A stretch of DNA of 36,506 nucleotides from an uncultured Prevotella sp. (GTDB lineage: Bacteria; Bacteroidota; Bacteroidia; Bacteroidales; Bacteroidaceae): NCBI GenBank assembly GCA_937907705.1, contig CALCVP010000041.1, forward strand, positions 1-36,506. The letters run 5' to 3'. Every line of letters starts with the position of its first letter. Within the stretch, counting starts at the first letter, position 1. The translations under genes and the position numbers were made by a program. The notes beneath the pieces are model-generated. The model was not told where the DNA came from. It worked only from the letters and a program-made list of their open reading frames with translations, and did no database searches. Shown piece by piece: positions 1-9,015 of the stretch.

Positions 1-644
1 AACGCTTAGGAAAGTGAGCTAAATTTGGTACAACGAACTGGACACCCTAATTATTTTACAATAATAAACTATTAAAGTCCTATGAATATGAATGTTTTCA
101 AGAACATAACCTACAAGTTCCCTTTATAGGTTATCCAAGGATTTGTCAACCTCATCAAAAATGAAGAAAAATAAAAATATTCACACAGCCATATCTTCAA
201 GCGACGAGTCTTTAAAGAACTTCCCCATAAAGCGCTTATTTTAGAAACAACTTAAAACAATAAATTGCATAAGCTATTGATTTACAGCAAAATAAATTAT
301 CGTAGCGAACGTAGAAAATGACAGATGTGACACATGTTTTTATAAATTTCCTTCGGATGCGGACAGAAAAACCTAACTGAATATTATTGTAACTATATAC
401 CAAAAATAAATATAAAAAGTAGCTGACACATCTGTCACAAAATAAAATCTATCAAACAAAAAACATCATGAAAAATCAGAAGTTATTGTATCCTATCGAA
501 ATGCTTTTTGAACTCTTATATTTCTTTTTCGCCCATATCCACAATTGTATCGGGCATAGAGCGTTTTGTTCCACCTTCACATAACTCTGAATGCCTAATA
601 TTCACAATAATACATACAAATAGCGGTTAATTAATTATAATTAT
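1..644. other. Non-coding leader region, no convincing gene
   Basis: No open frame here looks like a protein. The stretch is AT-rich. It holds a short hairpin at 106-134 (8-bp perfect arms ATAACCTA/TAGGTTAT, 13-nt loop) and a wider inverted repeat at 319-437, listed separately. It could be the tail of a decayed gene or element to the left of the window, but I could not match any frame to a family. Confidence 0.5.
319..437. repeat. Inverted repeat pair, 11-bp perfect arms
   Basis: TGACAGATGTG at 319-329 is exactly mirrored by CACATCTGTCA at 427-437, about 97 nt apart. Extending each arm three bases outward or inward gives only one mismatch. The left arm also contains the small palindrome ATGTGACACAT (325-335). 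No gene lies between them. This could be a miniature-element remnant or a structured RNA; nothing in the sequence decides. Confidence 0.45.
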
Positions 645-675
645 TTTGTAAACCAGTTGAATAGATGTACCTTTG
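645..675 (+). promoter_or_regulatory. Bacteroidetes-type promoter for the lysozyme gene
   Basis: TTTG at 645-648 and TACCTTTG at 668-675 are separated by 19 bp, matching the Bacteroidetes sigma factor consensus TTTG-N19/20-TAnnTTTG. Transcription would start near 680-683, giving a leader of about 32 nt before the ATG at 715. Confidence 0.75.
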
Positions 676-714
676 CATAAATAAAATCATAAGATTAAGT
701 AATATTCTTACAGA

Positions 715-1419
715 ATGAAACTATACGTACATATAATTCTCTTATTTCTTTTAGTTGGCAATATGCCCTGTATGGCACAATCAAGTAATAGTTATATTCA
801 ATGTGAAGACACATGCCGACATATACATGGAATAGATCTCAGTCATTACCAAGGTGAAGTGTTTTGGGAGCACGTTGGGGACAATAGCAAAATGGCGTAT
901 GTTTACTTAAAGGCAACAGAAGGCGGAACTCGCATAGATGCCACCTATGAACGAAATATAGAATTAGCCCACCGTTATGGCTTAAAGGTTGGATCCTATC
1001 ATTTCTTTAGGCCTACGGTAAACTTGCATCAACAGCTCAATAATTTCAAGTCTCAATGCAGGCCAGGTGATCAAGACCTTATACCAATGATTGATGTTGA
1101 AACCAACGGAAAATTATCAACACAAGAATTTTGCGATTCTTTATTGACTTTCTTAAAAATGGTAGAAAAAGCATATCATCAAAAACCTTTAGTGTATACT
1201 TATACTAATTTTTATAATCGATATTTAGTTGGAAAATTGGATGGATATAAATTAATGATAGCACAATATTCATCTAAAGAGCCCAAACTTGCCGATGATA
1301 GAGACTATGACATGTGGCAATATACATCAAAAGGGCGAATCAACGGCATTAACTCATACGTTGACAAAAGTCGATTTATGGGACGACACGGTATGCGTGA
1401 AATACGGTTTAAGCATTAA
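715..1419 (+). CDS. Exported GH25-family lysozyme (muramidase)
   Basis: This 234-residue protein is a glycoside hydrolase family 25 muramidase, which cleaves the MurNAc-GlcNAc bond of peptidoglycan. The sequence begins with a signal peptide (about residues 1-21, hydrophobic core then CMAQ). The GH25 landmarks appear in order: HGIDLSHYQG (38-47), YLKATEGG (64-71), GSYHFFRP (93-100) and the catalytic PMIDVETNG, with D127 and E129 as the likely active-site acids. The length matches a stand-alone GH25 domain with no binding repeats. It follows a good promoter and is 60 nt upstream of the zinc-ribbon gene, so the two may be co-transcribed. It could serve cell-wall remodelling or attack on other bacteria; the sequence does not say which. 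Cysteines at 30, 34 and 115 could form a disulfide in the periplasm. Confidence 0.88.
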   Translation: MKLYVHIILLFLLVGNMPCMAQSSNSYIQCEDTCRHIHGIDLSHYQGEVFWEHVGDNSKMAYVYLKATEGGTRIDATYERNIELAHRYGLKVGSYHFFRPTVNLHQQLNNFKSQCRPGDQDLIPMIDVETNGKLSTQEFCDSLLTFLKMVEKAYHQKPLVYTYTNFYNRYLVGKLDGYKLMIAQYSSKEPKLADDRDYDMWQYTSKGRINGINSYVDKSRFMGRHGMREIRFKH

Positions 1420-1479
1420 TTAAAGAAAATTATAAACAAGCAAGAAACATTTAATAATAAAACAATAAAGTATATAACA

Positions 1480-2790
1480 ATGGCAATAATTAAATGTCCT
1501 GAATGTGGGCGTCAAATAAGCGATAAAGCTCCCTTGTGCCCAAGTTGCGGAGTAGAGATTGCAGGAAAAATAACAAAATGTCCTTATTGTGGAGAAGTCT
1601 ATTTTAAGAGTGAGATAGTTTGTCCTCATTGTCATAAACCTACTGTATATAACAATGAAGAAGACAAAAAGGAAGTTACTGAAAAGGAAATAACAGATGA
1701 AAAATCTTCTATCAACACTCCCGCTGTCAATGTGGGTAATAAAACAAATGTTACTCCTCCTACCCCTTCGACTCCACCAAAGCCAGTCGTGTCTGCTTCT
1801 TTAGGGTCAGACAAACGCTCATTACAATCTGCTGACAAAACTGTTATAACCAACAGCACTACTCATCCAGCAACACCGCCTACCACAAAAGCAGTGCCTG
1901 CTCAAGAACAAGAACCTGTCAAAAAGAACAGCAAAGCAATTATTATCATTTCATGCATTATTGCAGCTATCGTATTGGGAGTATGCTACTATGTCTATAA
2001 CAATGCGCAAAGTAATAAAGAAGAAGAGGAATATGAATTTGCTATGCAAAGCAATGATCCTACAGTATTAAAGACTTATCTTGACAACTTTAAAGATGCA
2101 CCTCAAGAACACATAGATTCTATCAATGCCCACTTATTGCGCCTTACTCAAGTGGATGATGATTGGACAAACACTTTAGTAAGTGGATCTAAAGCAGCAT
2201 TAATGAATTATATTAAAACTCACCCTGATAGCCCACACATGGTGGAAGCTCTTGCAAAAATAGATTCTATAGATTGGGAACAATGTACAAGAACAAATAC
2301 AATAGAAGCTTATCAAATGTATCTTGACAATCATGAAGATGGCAATCATTATGATGAGGCAACACTTGCTTTGAAAAAACTGCAAGCCACTCAGATAAGT
2401 GCATCTGACCGTCAAGCTATTAGCAGTCTATTTCATACTTTCTTCATCAGCATCAACTCTAAAGACGAAGATGGACTTACATCAACTGTTAGCGATTTGA
2501 TAAACTTTTTAGGAAAATCCAATGCTACCAAAAGCGATATTGTAGCATTTATGCACAAACTTTATAAACCTGATGTAAAATCAATCATATGGAGTCTTGG
2601 CAATAATTACAACATCCAGAAGAAAGTGTTAGACGATGAGACGGCTGAATATACCGTCAGTTTTATGGCCAGTGAAAAGGTTGACAAGTTAGATGATACA
2701 TCATCCACTTCCGAATTTAAAATTAATGCAAAAGTAGACGCTAACGGTAAGATATCAGATATGTCTATGACAAAACTGGTAGACCAGTAA
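1480..2790 (+). CDS. Double zinc-ribbon, single-pass membrane protein
   Basis: A 436-residue protein of unknown function. The N-terminus carries two zinc ribbons with CxxC pairs C6/C9-C20/C23 and C34/C37-C48/C51. A Ser/Thr/Pro/Lys-rich low-complexity linker follows (about 55-150), then one transmembrane helix (about 152-173) and a mostly helical extracytoplasmic region (175-436) rich in Asp and short repeated helices that resembles TPR-like scaffolds. The predicted topology places the zinc ribbons in the cytoplasm and the large domain outside. Similar zinc-ribbon plus TM architectures are common in Bacteroidetes without assigned roles. It lies 60 nt after the lysozyme gene on the same strand and ends before a hairpin at 2941. 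I cannot assign a function. Confidence 0.8.
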   Translation: MAIIKCPECGRQISDKAPLCPSCGVEIAGKITKCPYCGEVYFKSEIVCPHCHKPTVYNNEEDKKEVTEKEITDEKSSINTPAVNVGNKTNVTPPTPSTPPKPVVSASLGSDKRSLQSADKTVITNSTTHPATPPTTKAVPAQEQEPVKKNSKAIIIISCIIAAIVLGVCYYVYNNAQSNKEEEEYEFAMQSNDPTVLKTYLDNFKDAPQEHIDSINAHLLRLTQVDDDWTNTLVSGSKAALMNYIKTHPDSPHMVEALAKIDSIDWEQCTRTNTIEAYQMYLDNHEDGNHYDEATLALKKLQATQISASDRQAISSLFHTFFISINSKDEDGLTSTVSDLINFLGKSNATKSDIVAFMHKLYKPDVKSIIWSLGNNYNIQKKVLDDETAEYTVSFMASEKVDKLDDTSSTSEFKINAKVDANGKISDMSMTKLVDQ

Positions 2791-2940
2791 TTGGCATGTA
2801 CCAAATTTAAGCTAAAATACACATAATGTAGGTGCTCTAAATTAATTATAAGATTGTTAAAACGTATCCTATAAAATAAGGAATGTTGATATATACGATT
2901 AATTTTGAACACCTATTTATAAATGTCTACTCATATAATC

Positions 2941-2988
2941 AGCATTTCCTGTACCACTCTAATTTGAGTTTTACAAGAAATGCTTTTT
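2941..2988 (+). terminator. Hairpin terminator downstream of the zinc-ribbon gene
   Basis: AGCATTTCCTGTA (2941-2953) pairs with TACAAGAAATGCT (2972-2984) with one mismatch, giving a 13-position stem with an 18-nt loop. On the plus strand the stem is followed by TTTTCATTTTT. On the minus strand no T-run follows, so it most likely ends the plus-strand transcript, although it also lies 88 nt past the end of the cobalamin operon. Confidence 0.6.
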
Positions 2989-3071
2989 CATTTTTGGGCA
3001 CAAAATAATATATTGAACCTGCTTTATAAAAATCCGATGTACGACCCATCTCACTTTTATCCCATCGAAGG

Positions 3072-3686
3072 TTATATATCCATTTTGTTTTTATGATATC
3101 CACTAAAAAACGGAAAACCAACCTCAGCCCAGTACCAATGCGTATATCCAGCAACAACGTTTTTGTACCGATACAGTGTTGTGTTCGTTTTCATTCCTTT
3201 TGCAGTGAGTTGATTACGCTCACATCTAATATTTCCGTACATTGCAAGACCAGCATCTGATGCTATCTCTGAGTAATGAAACTCATGGCCTTTTATCAGT
3301 ATCTCCTTGCCATTACAAGAAAGGTACATTTGTCGATATCCTAAATGCAGCTTAGCATTTGCCATCGTAGCTTTAAGAGGTAACACACCACACATAGGAA
3401 AATTATCAATGCTGTCACACAAAAACATAAATCCACCACATTCGGCATATATCATTCCGCCCATTTCTGCATAGTTGCGTATGGTATCTCTCATACTTTT
3501 ATTATGCGATAACTTGTCAAGATATAGTTCTGGATAACCACCAGGCAAATATAGAAGGTCGCAATTGGGCAGTAAACTGTCGTGAAGCGGTGAGAAGAAT
3601 GTTACATCCCCCATATCTCCCAAAGCATCAACATTTGACCTGTATATAAAATTAAAAGCCTCGTCTTTAGCAATCAGAATTTTCAT
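3072..3686 (-). CDS. cbiA: Cobyrinate a,c-diamide synthase, glutaminase half (split CbiA)
   Basis: This 204-residue chain is the C-terminal class-I glutamine amidotransferase domain of CbiA. The start MKILIAKDEAFNFIY is the usual opening of the second domain, followed by FFSPLHDSLLP, LYLPGGYPELY (46-56) and the nucleophile motif YAECGG with C83. GHEFHYSE (133-140) supplies the conserved histidines and GYTHWYWAE closes the fold. It would release ammonia from glutamine for amidation of the corrin a and c side chains. In most bacteria this domain is fused to the ATPase half; here it is a separate gene whose ATG overlaps the stop of the upstream half in an ATGA junction, indicating translational coupling. 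The break falls exactly at the domain linker, so both halves look functional. It is the last gene of the operon. Confidence 0.88.
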   Translation of the reverse strand: MKILIAKDEAFNFIYRSNVDALGDMGDVTFFSPLHDSLLPNCDLLYLPGGYPELYLDKLSHNKSMRDTIRNYAEMGGMIYAECGGFMFLCDSIDNFPMCGVLPLKATMANAKLHLGYRQMYLSCNGKEILIKGHEFHYSEIASDAGLAMYGNIRCERNQLTAKGMKTNTTLYRYKNVVAGYTHWYWAEVGFPFFSGYHKNKMDI

Positions 3687-4345
3687 AAGTTCAATATTTT
3701 ATCTATATCTACATTTTTCTCAATCTCCATTGCTGCAATATCTATAATGCGGTTCATATTCTGCTCTTCAGAAACAGTAAGTCCAAGATGTCTGCCAGGA
3801 ATAACCAATTCAGGATTTCTTGTCATAAAACCCATACACTCAGCTCCTGCTTCTTTGCAAGCAGCAGCAAGAAACTCTAAATGCTTTTTAGATGCCACAT
3901 TATTAAACACTACACCTGCTATATGCACATTCTTGTTAAAATACATAAATCCGAAAATAAGTGGTGCCACACTGTACGCCATTGACTGTGCATTAACAAT
4001 AAGTATAACTGGCAAGTCAAGCAAGGTCGAAATCTCTGCACTGCTACCATGCCAACCATCATATCCATCAAACAGCCCCATACCCCCCTCAACAATAGAT
4101 AAATCGGCATAGCGGCTATATTTCCTGTACACATTAATGGCATGCTCTTTTGACGCCATGAACGTATCTATATTTATGCTTTCATGACTCGATGCTATTC
4201 TGTGAAATATCGTGTCAATATAGTCGGGTCCACATTTGAAAGGTTGAACACAATATCCCCGATTTCTCAAAGCACGGAGTAATCCCATCGTGAATGTTGT
4301 TTTTCCGCTATTAGAAGTAGCGGCACCTATAAGGAATGATTTCAT
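3683..4345 (-). CDS. cbiA: Cobyrinate a,c-diamide synthase, ATPase half (split CbiA)
   Basis: This 220-residue chain is the N-terminal ATP-binding domain of CbiA, which activates the a and c carboxylates of cob(II)yrinate. It shows the P-loop variant GAATSNSGKTTF near the N-terminus, PFKCGPDYIDTIFH, the VEGGMGLFDGYDG motif that binds Mg-ATP and substrate, and GRHLGLTVSEEQN near the end. The protein stops at the point where the linker to the glutaminase would begin. The full-length enzyme is usually about 430-460 residues; 220 plus 204 adds up to that. The upstream neighbour is the permease gene, 94 nt away. A recent frameshift or sequencing error cannot be excluded, but the 4-nt ATGA overlap and the start at the true domain boundary argue for a genuine two-subunit enzyme. 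Confidence 0.88.
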   Translation of the reverse strand: MKSFLIGAATSNSGKTTFTMGLLRALRNRGYCVQPFKCGPDYIDTIFHRIASSHESINIDTFMASKEHAINVYRKYSRYADLSIVEGGMGLFDGYDGWHGSSAEISTLLDLPVILIVNAQSMAYSVAPLIFGFMYFNKNVHIAGVVFNNVASKKHLEFLAAACKEAGAECMGFMTRNPELVIPGRHLGLTVSEEQNMNRIIDIAAMEIEKNVDIDKILNL

Positions 4346-4439
4346 TATTTTATCGTTTAAATTTCTATCACTTACTTAAATTCCAAATTAATCGTATATT
4401 TCATCTTCATTATTTAATAGGATACTTTTAAACACCCAC

Positions 4440-5483
4440 TTAATACATCCCTTTTCTCTTTTTAAGTAATATAGAAAGTGCTATAGGTGCTCCGATAAGC
4501 GATGTTACTGAGTTGATAGGCAATGCACCTTCAAAGCCAGGCATTCTGGCTATCAGATTACACAACAAAGCCAAATCAGCACCACAAAGCATACATGCAG
4601 GAAGGAGGAGTCTATGATTAGTGGAGTTGAAGAGACCACGGCAGATATGTGGAACAGCAAGGCCAAGAAACATGACAGGACCGCAATAGGCTGTAACGAC
4701 AGCAGTAAGAATTCCTGCTGTAGAGAAGACAAACATCCGTGAACGCTTGACATCAAGTCCGAGGTTCATGGCATACATGTCGCCCAACAACATAATGTTG
4801 AGCGGCTTGGTAAGCAGCAGTACAAAAGGAAGGATAACAGCAGTAAGACCAGCAAACACATATACTTGTCCTCCCGTAACTCTTGCAAATGACCCCAAGC
4901 CCCATATTACATAAGCTCTTATATCTTCTTCGCTTGAAAAGTATTTCAGCACCCCGATAATAGCCGTAGCAATATATCCAATCAAGACACCGGTTATCAG
5001 CAATGTAACGTTTCCATCTACCTTATGAGACAAATACACGATAAGTAGCATGACCAGTAATGCTCCTGTAATGGCTGCCAAGGTAATGGCCGAATTTCCG
5101 ATAATGCCAAATTGAGACAAGGAAACCCCTCCAAAGGTACCACTAAGAAGTACAATGAAAGCAACTCCAAGACTTGCTGCACTTGATATGCCTAAGACCG
5201 ATGGCCCTGCAAGAGGATTTCTAAATACCGTCTGCATTTCAATACCAGCAACCGAAAGTCCGGCTCCACAAGCAATCGCTGTAACGGTTTGCGGCAGTCG
5301 GATATATAAGATTATATTTGTCCATACGTCAGCATATTCTCCTTTGATAGCTGGGCTTTTAAATGGATTAAGGATATTAAACACAGCTTCGACAGGAATA
5401 GAAACCGAACCAATAGTAAGGTTCATAATAATCAACACAATGATGCCCAATGCGAGCATTATCATTTTTACTGTATGTTGCAT
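4440..5483 (-). CDS. FecCD/BtuC-type ABC transporter permease
   Basis: A 347-residue polytopic membrane protein of the FecCD family, the permease of vitamin B12, haem and siderophore importers. It has about ten hydrophobic segments, with family marks such as RLPQTVTAIACGAGLSVAGI, the NPLAGPSVLGISSAASLG loop, and GLAVPHICRGLFNSTNHRLLLP, which contacts the ATPase. The context (B12 riboswitch operon, BtuF-like lipoprotein upstream) makes cobalamin, a cobinamide or a related tetrapyrrole the probable substrate. Its ATG lies inside the end of cobK-cbiD (16-nt overlap), so it is translationally coupled. No ATP-binding partner (BtuD/FecE) follows, although it usually sits next to the permease; the ATPase must come from elsewhere. 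Confidence 0.88.
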   Translation of the reverse strand: MQHTVKMIMLALGIIVLIIMNLTIGSVSIPVEAVFNILNPFKSPAIKGEYADVWTNIILYIRLPQTVTAIACGAGLSVAGIEMQTVFRNPLAGPSVLGISSAASLGVAFIVLLSGTFGGVSLSQFGIIGNSAITLAAITGALLVMLLIVYLSHKVDGNVTLLITGVLIGYIATAIIGVLKYFSSEEDIRAYVIWGLGSFARVTGGQVYVFAGLTAVILPFVLLLTKPLNIMLLGDMYAMNLGLDVKRSRMFVFSTAGILTAVVTAYCGPVMFLGLAVPHICRGLFNSTNHRLLLPACMLCGADLALLCNLIARMPGFEGALPINSVTSLIGAPIALSILLKKRKGMY

Positions 5484-7231
5484 ATTAGGTGAATATTAAT
5501 GTTGCCATTAGGAAAAACTGTCATGCAACAGTCCCGGCAAAGAATTTCTATTTTTTTGAAAAAACATGCAGGCATCACATTCCATAACTCGCGTGCCATG
5601 GTAATGGCATAAATGGGGGAAGGATCAATACCTAAAGATACTGCTATCTTGACGAGAAACTCTTTATCCATTACAACTTTATGAGAATGGGTGTCAAGAT
5701 TTCCAGCCGCAAGTTTTACTGCCTTGCCTATCATGATTGCAATATCTACATCTCTGAAACCTATTTCGTAAGCAGCCTTCAATGCCTCGCCTATAAAATT
5801 GCCATAATGCACACATCTTATATTCTTTTTAGTTTTGAGCAACTTTTCGCTTTTCATTCCTGCTACAAATCCAATTTCTCTACAACCAATAGCCCATGCG
5901 ACCTCAAGTTCTCTTCTAATACTACATATAAAAGCATCATTAGATAAAGGCTGTACGATGCCTGAGGTTCCAATAATACTGATGCCAGACACGACTCCTA
6001 CCCTTTCATTGAAAGTTTTTTTTGCAAGTTCTTCACCACCTTCAACACTTATTGTAACATCTACATCTGTGTCAGTAAGAGCTTTTATTGCTTCTGTCAT
6101 CATCCTGCGTGGAGTCGGATTGACAGCTGGCTCTCCTACAGGTATATCAAGTCCTGGTAGTGTCACAATGCCCACGCCACTACCTCGCAAAAAACTTATT
6201 TTTTGTTCTCGTTCGTTGTCGTGTCTTTCTACACGATTATGGCAAGTAACTGTAGCAGTTATCTTGCAACCTCTTGTTATATCGGGGTCATCGCTAAAGT
6301 CTTTGATAACAGATGCCACTCCTTTAGCTACATGCACTACTGGAATGGTGAGTTTTTCTCCGTCTGGTAGACAAAAACAAACTTCTTCAGAATCATCGCC
6401 ATACAGCACAGAACGTAGCGCAGCTGTAGTAGCTGCCGTAGCACAAGCACCTGTTGTTAATCCTGTTTTCAATGTAAAGAAATCAGGTACTATTCGCTCA
6501 ATAGCACGGCGTAATCCATATTTTCCTGTAACATATTCCCAATCCTTGGATAGTAAAGGATGCTTAATGACAAAAACTTTTAATCCTAATTCTTGTGCCG
6601 CTTTCACTTTGGTGTCAAATCCTCCCGCTTCGCCACTCTCCTTTGTTAGTATAGCATCACATTCCATACTTTCCATCAATGCCCTTTCTTCGTCAATAGA
6701 AGGTAGCACTAAATCGTCATTATATAAAATAATCTGCTCTTTAGGAAAGCCACATTGTATGGCTTTGTTTATACTCTCTTCTCTGTCAAGAATACGGAAG
6801 AAAGTACGATGCTTCGTCCAATACTCCTTCAACTTACAAATGGTATTGACACCACTCAAAGCAAGCAGAGTACGGCAACCGCTCGCTTGCAACTGACGCA
6901 TAGCATCTTCATAGCCATTGCAATAAACTACACCTAATATAGGTTGGGAAAATATACGTTGTAGGCGGATAACCGGCATTTTTGTTTCTTCGATAGCCTT
7001 GTGCAAATTCATGGCAAAAGGATGCGCAGCATCAATAATGCAACGTATATCATGGAGCTTGCAGAATGTACTAATCTCATTAGAAGACATAGCACCAAAA
7101 AGACACATACCATTATGTATCTTCATATGCTGCAAAGCGCTTTTTGTCGAATAATAAAAGGGCTTTTCTGCCTGTTCGCAAACTTCCACCGCTGTTTTTC
7201 CCTCTGTCGTTCCACCAAATATAAGAATCAT
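5468..7231 (-). CDS. Fused precorrin-6A reductase (CobK/CbiJ) and CbiD
   Basis: A 587-residue two-domain enzyme of the anaerobic corrin pathway. Residues 1 to about 245 are CobK/CbiJ, the NAD(P)H-dependent (cobalt-)precorrin-6A reductase: LIFGGTTEGK at 3-12, IDAAHPFA at 66-73, RILDRE and the signature TKESGEAGGFDTK (196-208). Residues about 252-587 are CbiD, the cobalt-precorrin-5B C1-methyltransferase: LKTGLTTGACATAA, LPDGEKLTIPV, GSGVGIVTLPGLDIPVGEPAVNP, GTSGIV. The order of steps is CbiD (C1 methylation) then CbiJ (reduction of the same product), so the fusion joins consecutive reactions. The gene overlaps the upstream CbiG-CbiF gene by 4 nt (ATGA). Confidence 0.92.
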   Translation of the reverse strand: MILIFGGTTEGKTAVEVCEQAEKPFYYSTKSALQHMKIHNGMCLFGAMSSNEISTFCKLHDIRCIIDAAHPFAMNLHKAIEETKMPVIRLQRIFSQPILGVVYCNGYEDAMRQLQASGCRTLLALSGVNTICKLKEYWTKHRTFFRILDREESINKAIQCGFPKEQIILYNDDLVLPSIDEERALMESMECDAILTKESGEAGGFDTKVKAAQELGLKVFVIKHPLLSKDWEYVTGKYGLRRAIERIVPDFFTLKTGLTTGACATAATTAALRSVLYGDDSEEVCFCLPDGEKLTIPVVHVAKGVASVIKDFSDDPDITRGCKITATVTCHNRVERHDNEREQKISFLRGSGVGIVTLPGLDIPVGEPAVNPTPRRMMTEAIKALTDTDVDVTISVEGGEELAKKTFNERVGVVSGISIIGTSGIVQPLSNDAFICSIRRELEVAWAIGCREIGFVAGMKSEKLLKTKKNIRCVHYGNFIGEALKAAYEIGFRDVDIAIMIGKAVKLAAGNLDTHSHKVVMDKEFLVKIAVSLGIDPSPIYAITMARELWNVMPACFFKKIEILCRDCCMTVFPNGNINIHLICNIQ

Positions 7232-9015
7232 TGTTTTCCTTTCCTAAAAAGGTGAGTAAAGTGCCCATCGTATAGCTTGCTGAAACCGTTCCGATTGTCG
7301 ATAGCCTCTCCAACAACAATCATTGTGGTAAGTGTGAGATTATTCTCTTTCAGAATTTTAGCTAAATCTTTCAACTGTCCGCGATAGATGCGTTGCTCCT
7401 TCCATGTTAATTTGTAGCATGCAGCAACTGGTGTTTCTGGAGGATAGCCGCCAAAAAGAAGCTTCTTCATCACCTCATCAACAATACTCGCACTAAGGAA
7501 AATACACATTGTAGATTGGTGCTGTGCCAGCAAATGCAGTTTCTCCTTATCCGGCATAGGCGTACGTCCCTCACCACGGGTAAGAATAATAGTCTGACAT
7601 TTCTCAGGAATAGTAAATTGACTTTTTAGCTCTGCTGCTGCAGCAAGAAAGCTACTGATACCTGGCGTGATATGATAGTCCATGCCATACTTGTCAAAGA
7701 AAGCCATCTGCTCTTGTATAGCTCCATAGATACAAGGGTCACCTGTATGCAACCTTACTACAAGCTTTCCCTCATCATAAAATCCTTTCATCAATTGAAA
7801 CTGCTCTTCCAAGTTCATTCCAGCTGATGAACGGACCGTAGCTCTCTCCTTGGCACACAAAGTAAGTTCATGTGGCACAAGACTTCCTGCATATAAAATA
7901 AGGTCTGCTCGCTCCAAAAAACGTCTTCCTCTCACGCTGATAAGGTCAGGAGCGCCAGGTCCGGCACCAACAATCTCTATATGTCCTTTTCTTACATCTT
8001 TCTTGTTGTCTTCAGCCAAAGCCCATGTATAGTAATACGTAAGACTCTCACATGAGACTCTACCTTTCTGCTTTTCTGCAACAAGTTCTCCTTCATGACT
8101 TGCTGACAAAGCAGATGCCTCAGCTACGCCATAACATCCTGTAACCTCAAAAACCTTAATAGAAGGATTGGGAACTTCTATTTTGGCAAGCGTATCAACT
8201 GAATAAATCTTCAGAGATGCCCATGGCAAGAGTTTGTCTAATTCCTTTAATGCTTGCTCATCCTTTTTTAGCACAATAGAAGATATGGTTCTAACACTTT
8301 CCATAGCAAATCCTGCCTTAGTAATATCCTTGACAATTTCTTGCGCTGCCATGGAAGGAGTATTTTTTTGACACCCCATACCAAGATTTAGACAAGGAGG
8401 ATAAAACTGAACAGTCCTAATATCTCCAACATGATATATACGTGGTGACACTATGATAAGCAGTTGAAAACCTTTCCCACTATTGCTCAGTTCTTGTTGC
8501 TTAACAGTAAAATCGTGAATATCATGAAAAACGACAACATGCTTTGGACAAGATTTTTCCAACTGCTCTGTTCCCTCATCACTGTAGTCAAGCAGCAAGG
8601 CCGTTGGCTGCTTATTGACGAAAGTAGCAATCGCTCTATTCATCTCTTCGTGTAACAGAGACTTAGTCTTCCAACCAAATTGACGCCCTATGGTGTCAAG
8701 GGGCCACAGTCCTGTATTGTCGCTTTGCGTTGTTATCACAGCTTCACCGCCAGTAATGTTAGCAATACGCCTTGCCAATTCATTAGCTCCACCAATATGC
8801 CCGCTTAAGACAGGTATGACAAATCGCCCTGTAGAGTCAACACACACTACTGCAGGGTCGGTATATTTATCCTTGATATATGGAATAATTTTCCTGACAC
8901 ATATTCCTAAAGCACCGATAAAGACGATGGCCTCGCCTTCAAAACTTAGATTTTCTTTCCTTATTGTTTCAGCAAGTCTGTTTCCAGTCTCGTTGACAGT
9001 CTCAAACTTTATCAT
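7228..9015 (-). CDS. Fused CbiG hydrolase and CbiF precorrin-4 C11-methyltransferase
   Basis: A 595-residue two-domain enzyme. Residues 1 to about 333 are CbiG, which opens the delta-lactone ring and releases acetaldehyde in the cobalt-precorrin-5A step. Marks are GALGICVRKIIPYIKDK (34-50), DSTGRFVIPVLSGHIGGAN (60-78) and the C-terminal lobe NLGMGCQKNTP (210-220) to TGCYGVAEASAL. Residues about 344-595 are CbiF/CobM, an SAM-dependent C11 methyltransferase: IEIVGAGPGAPDLISVRG (346-363), LYAGSLVP, VRLHTGDPCIYGA, YHITPGISSFLAAAAEL. CbiF makes the substrate of CbiG, so the fusion again joins adjacent steps. The start ATG overlaps the previous stop in an ATGA junction. Confidence 0.92.
   Translation of the reverse strand: MIKFETVNETGNRLAETIRKENLSFEGEAIVFIGALGICVRKIIPYIKDKYTDPAVVCVDSTGRFVIPVLSGHIGGANELARRIANITGGEAVITTQSDNTGLWPLDTIGRQFGWKTKSLLHEEMNRAIATFVNKQPTALLLDYSDEGTEQLEKSCPKHVVVFHDIHDFTVKQQELSNSGKGFQLLIIVSPRIYHVGDIRTVQFYPPCLNLGMGCQKNTPSMAAQEIVKDITKAGFAMESVRTISSIVLKKDEQALKELDKLLPWASLKIYSVDTLAKIEVPNPSIKVFEVTGCYGVAEASALSASHEGELVAEKQKGRVSCESLTYYYTWALAEDNKKDVRKGHIEIVGAGPGAPDLISVRGRRFLERADLILYAGSLVPHELTLCAKERATVRSSAGMNLEEQFQLMKGFYDEGKLVVRLHTGDPCIYGAIQEQMAFFDKYGMDYHITPGISSFLAAAAELKSQFTIPEKCQTIILTRGEGRTPMPDKEKLHLLAQHQSTMCIFLSASIVDEVMKKLLFGGYPPETPVAACYKLTWKEQRIYRGQLKDLAKILKENNLTLTTMIVVGEAIDNRNGFSKLYDGHFTHLFRKGKQ

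Noticed and set aside
1480..2790. Zinc-ribbon protein as a DNA-binding or RNA polymerase subunit
   Set aside because: It has a transmembrane helix and a large outer part; the zinc ribbons alone do not support a nucleic-acid role.
2939..3157. Minus-strand 72-codon frame after the CbiA glutaminase
   Set aside because: It overlaps the end of the glutaminase gene in another frame and includes the terminator hairpin; no recognisable protein.
3072..4345. CbiA split as a sequencing frameshift
   Set aside because: Not fully excluded, but the ATGA overlap and start at the exact domain boundary with a complete glutaminase start make a true split more likely.
5835..6896. Long plus-strand open frame of 353 codons opposite cobK-cbiD
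   Set aside because: It is antisense to a well-supported two-domain enzyme, has no domain, promoter or signal, and arises from the codon bias of the real gene.
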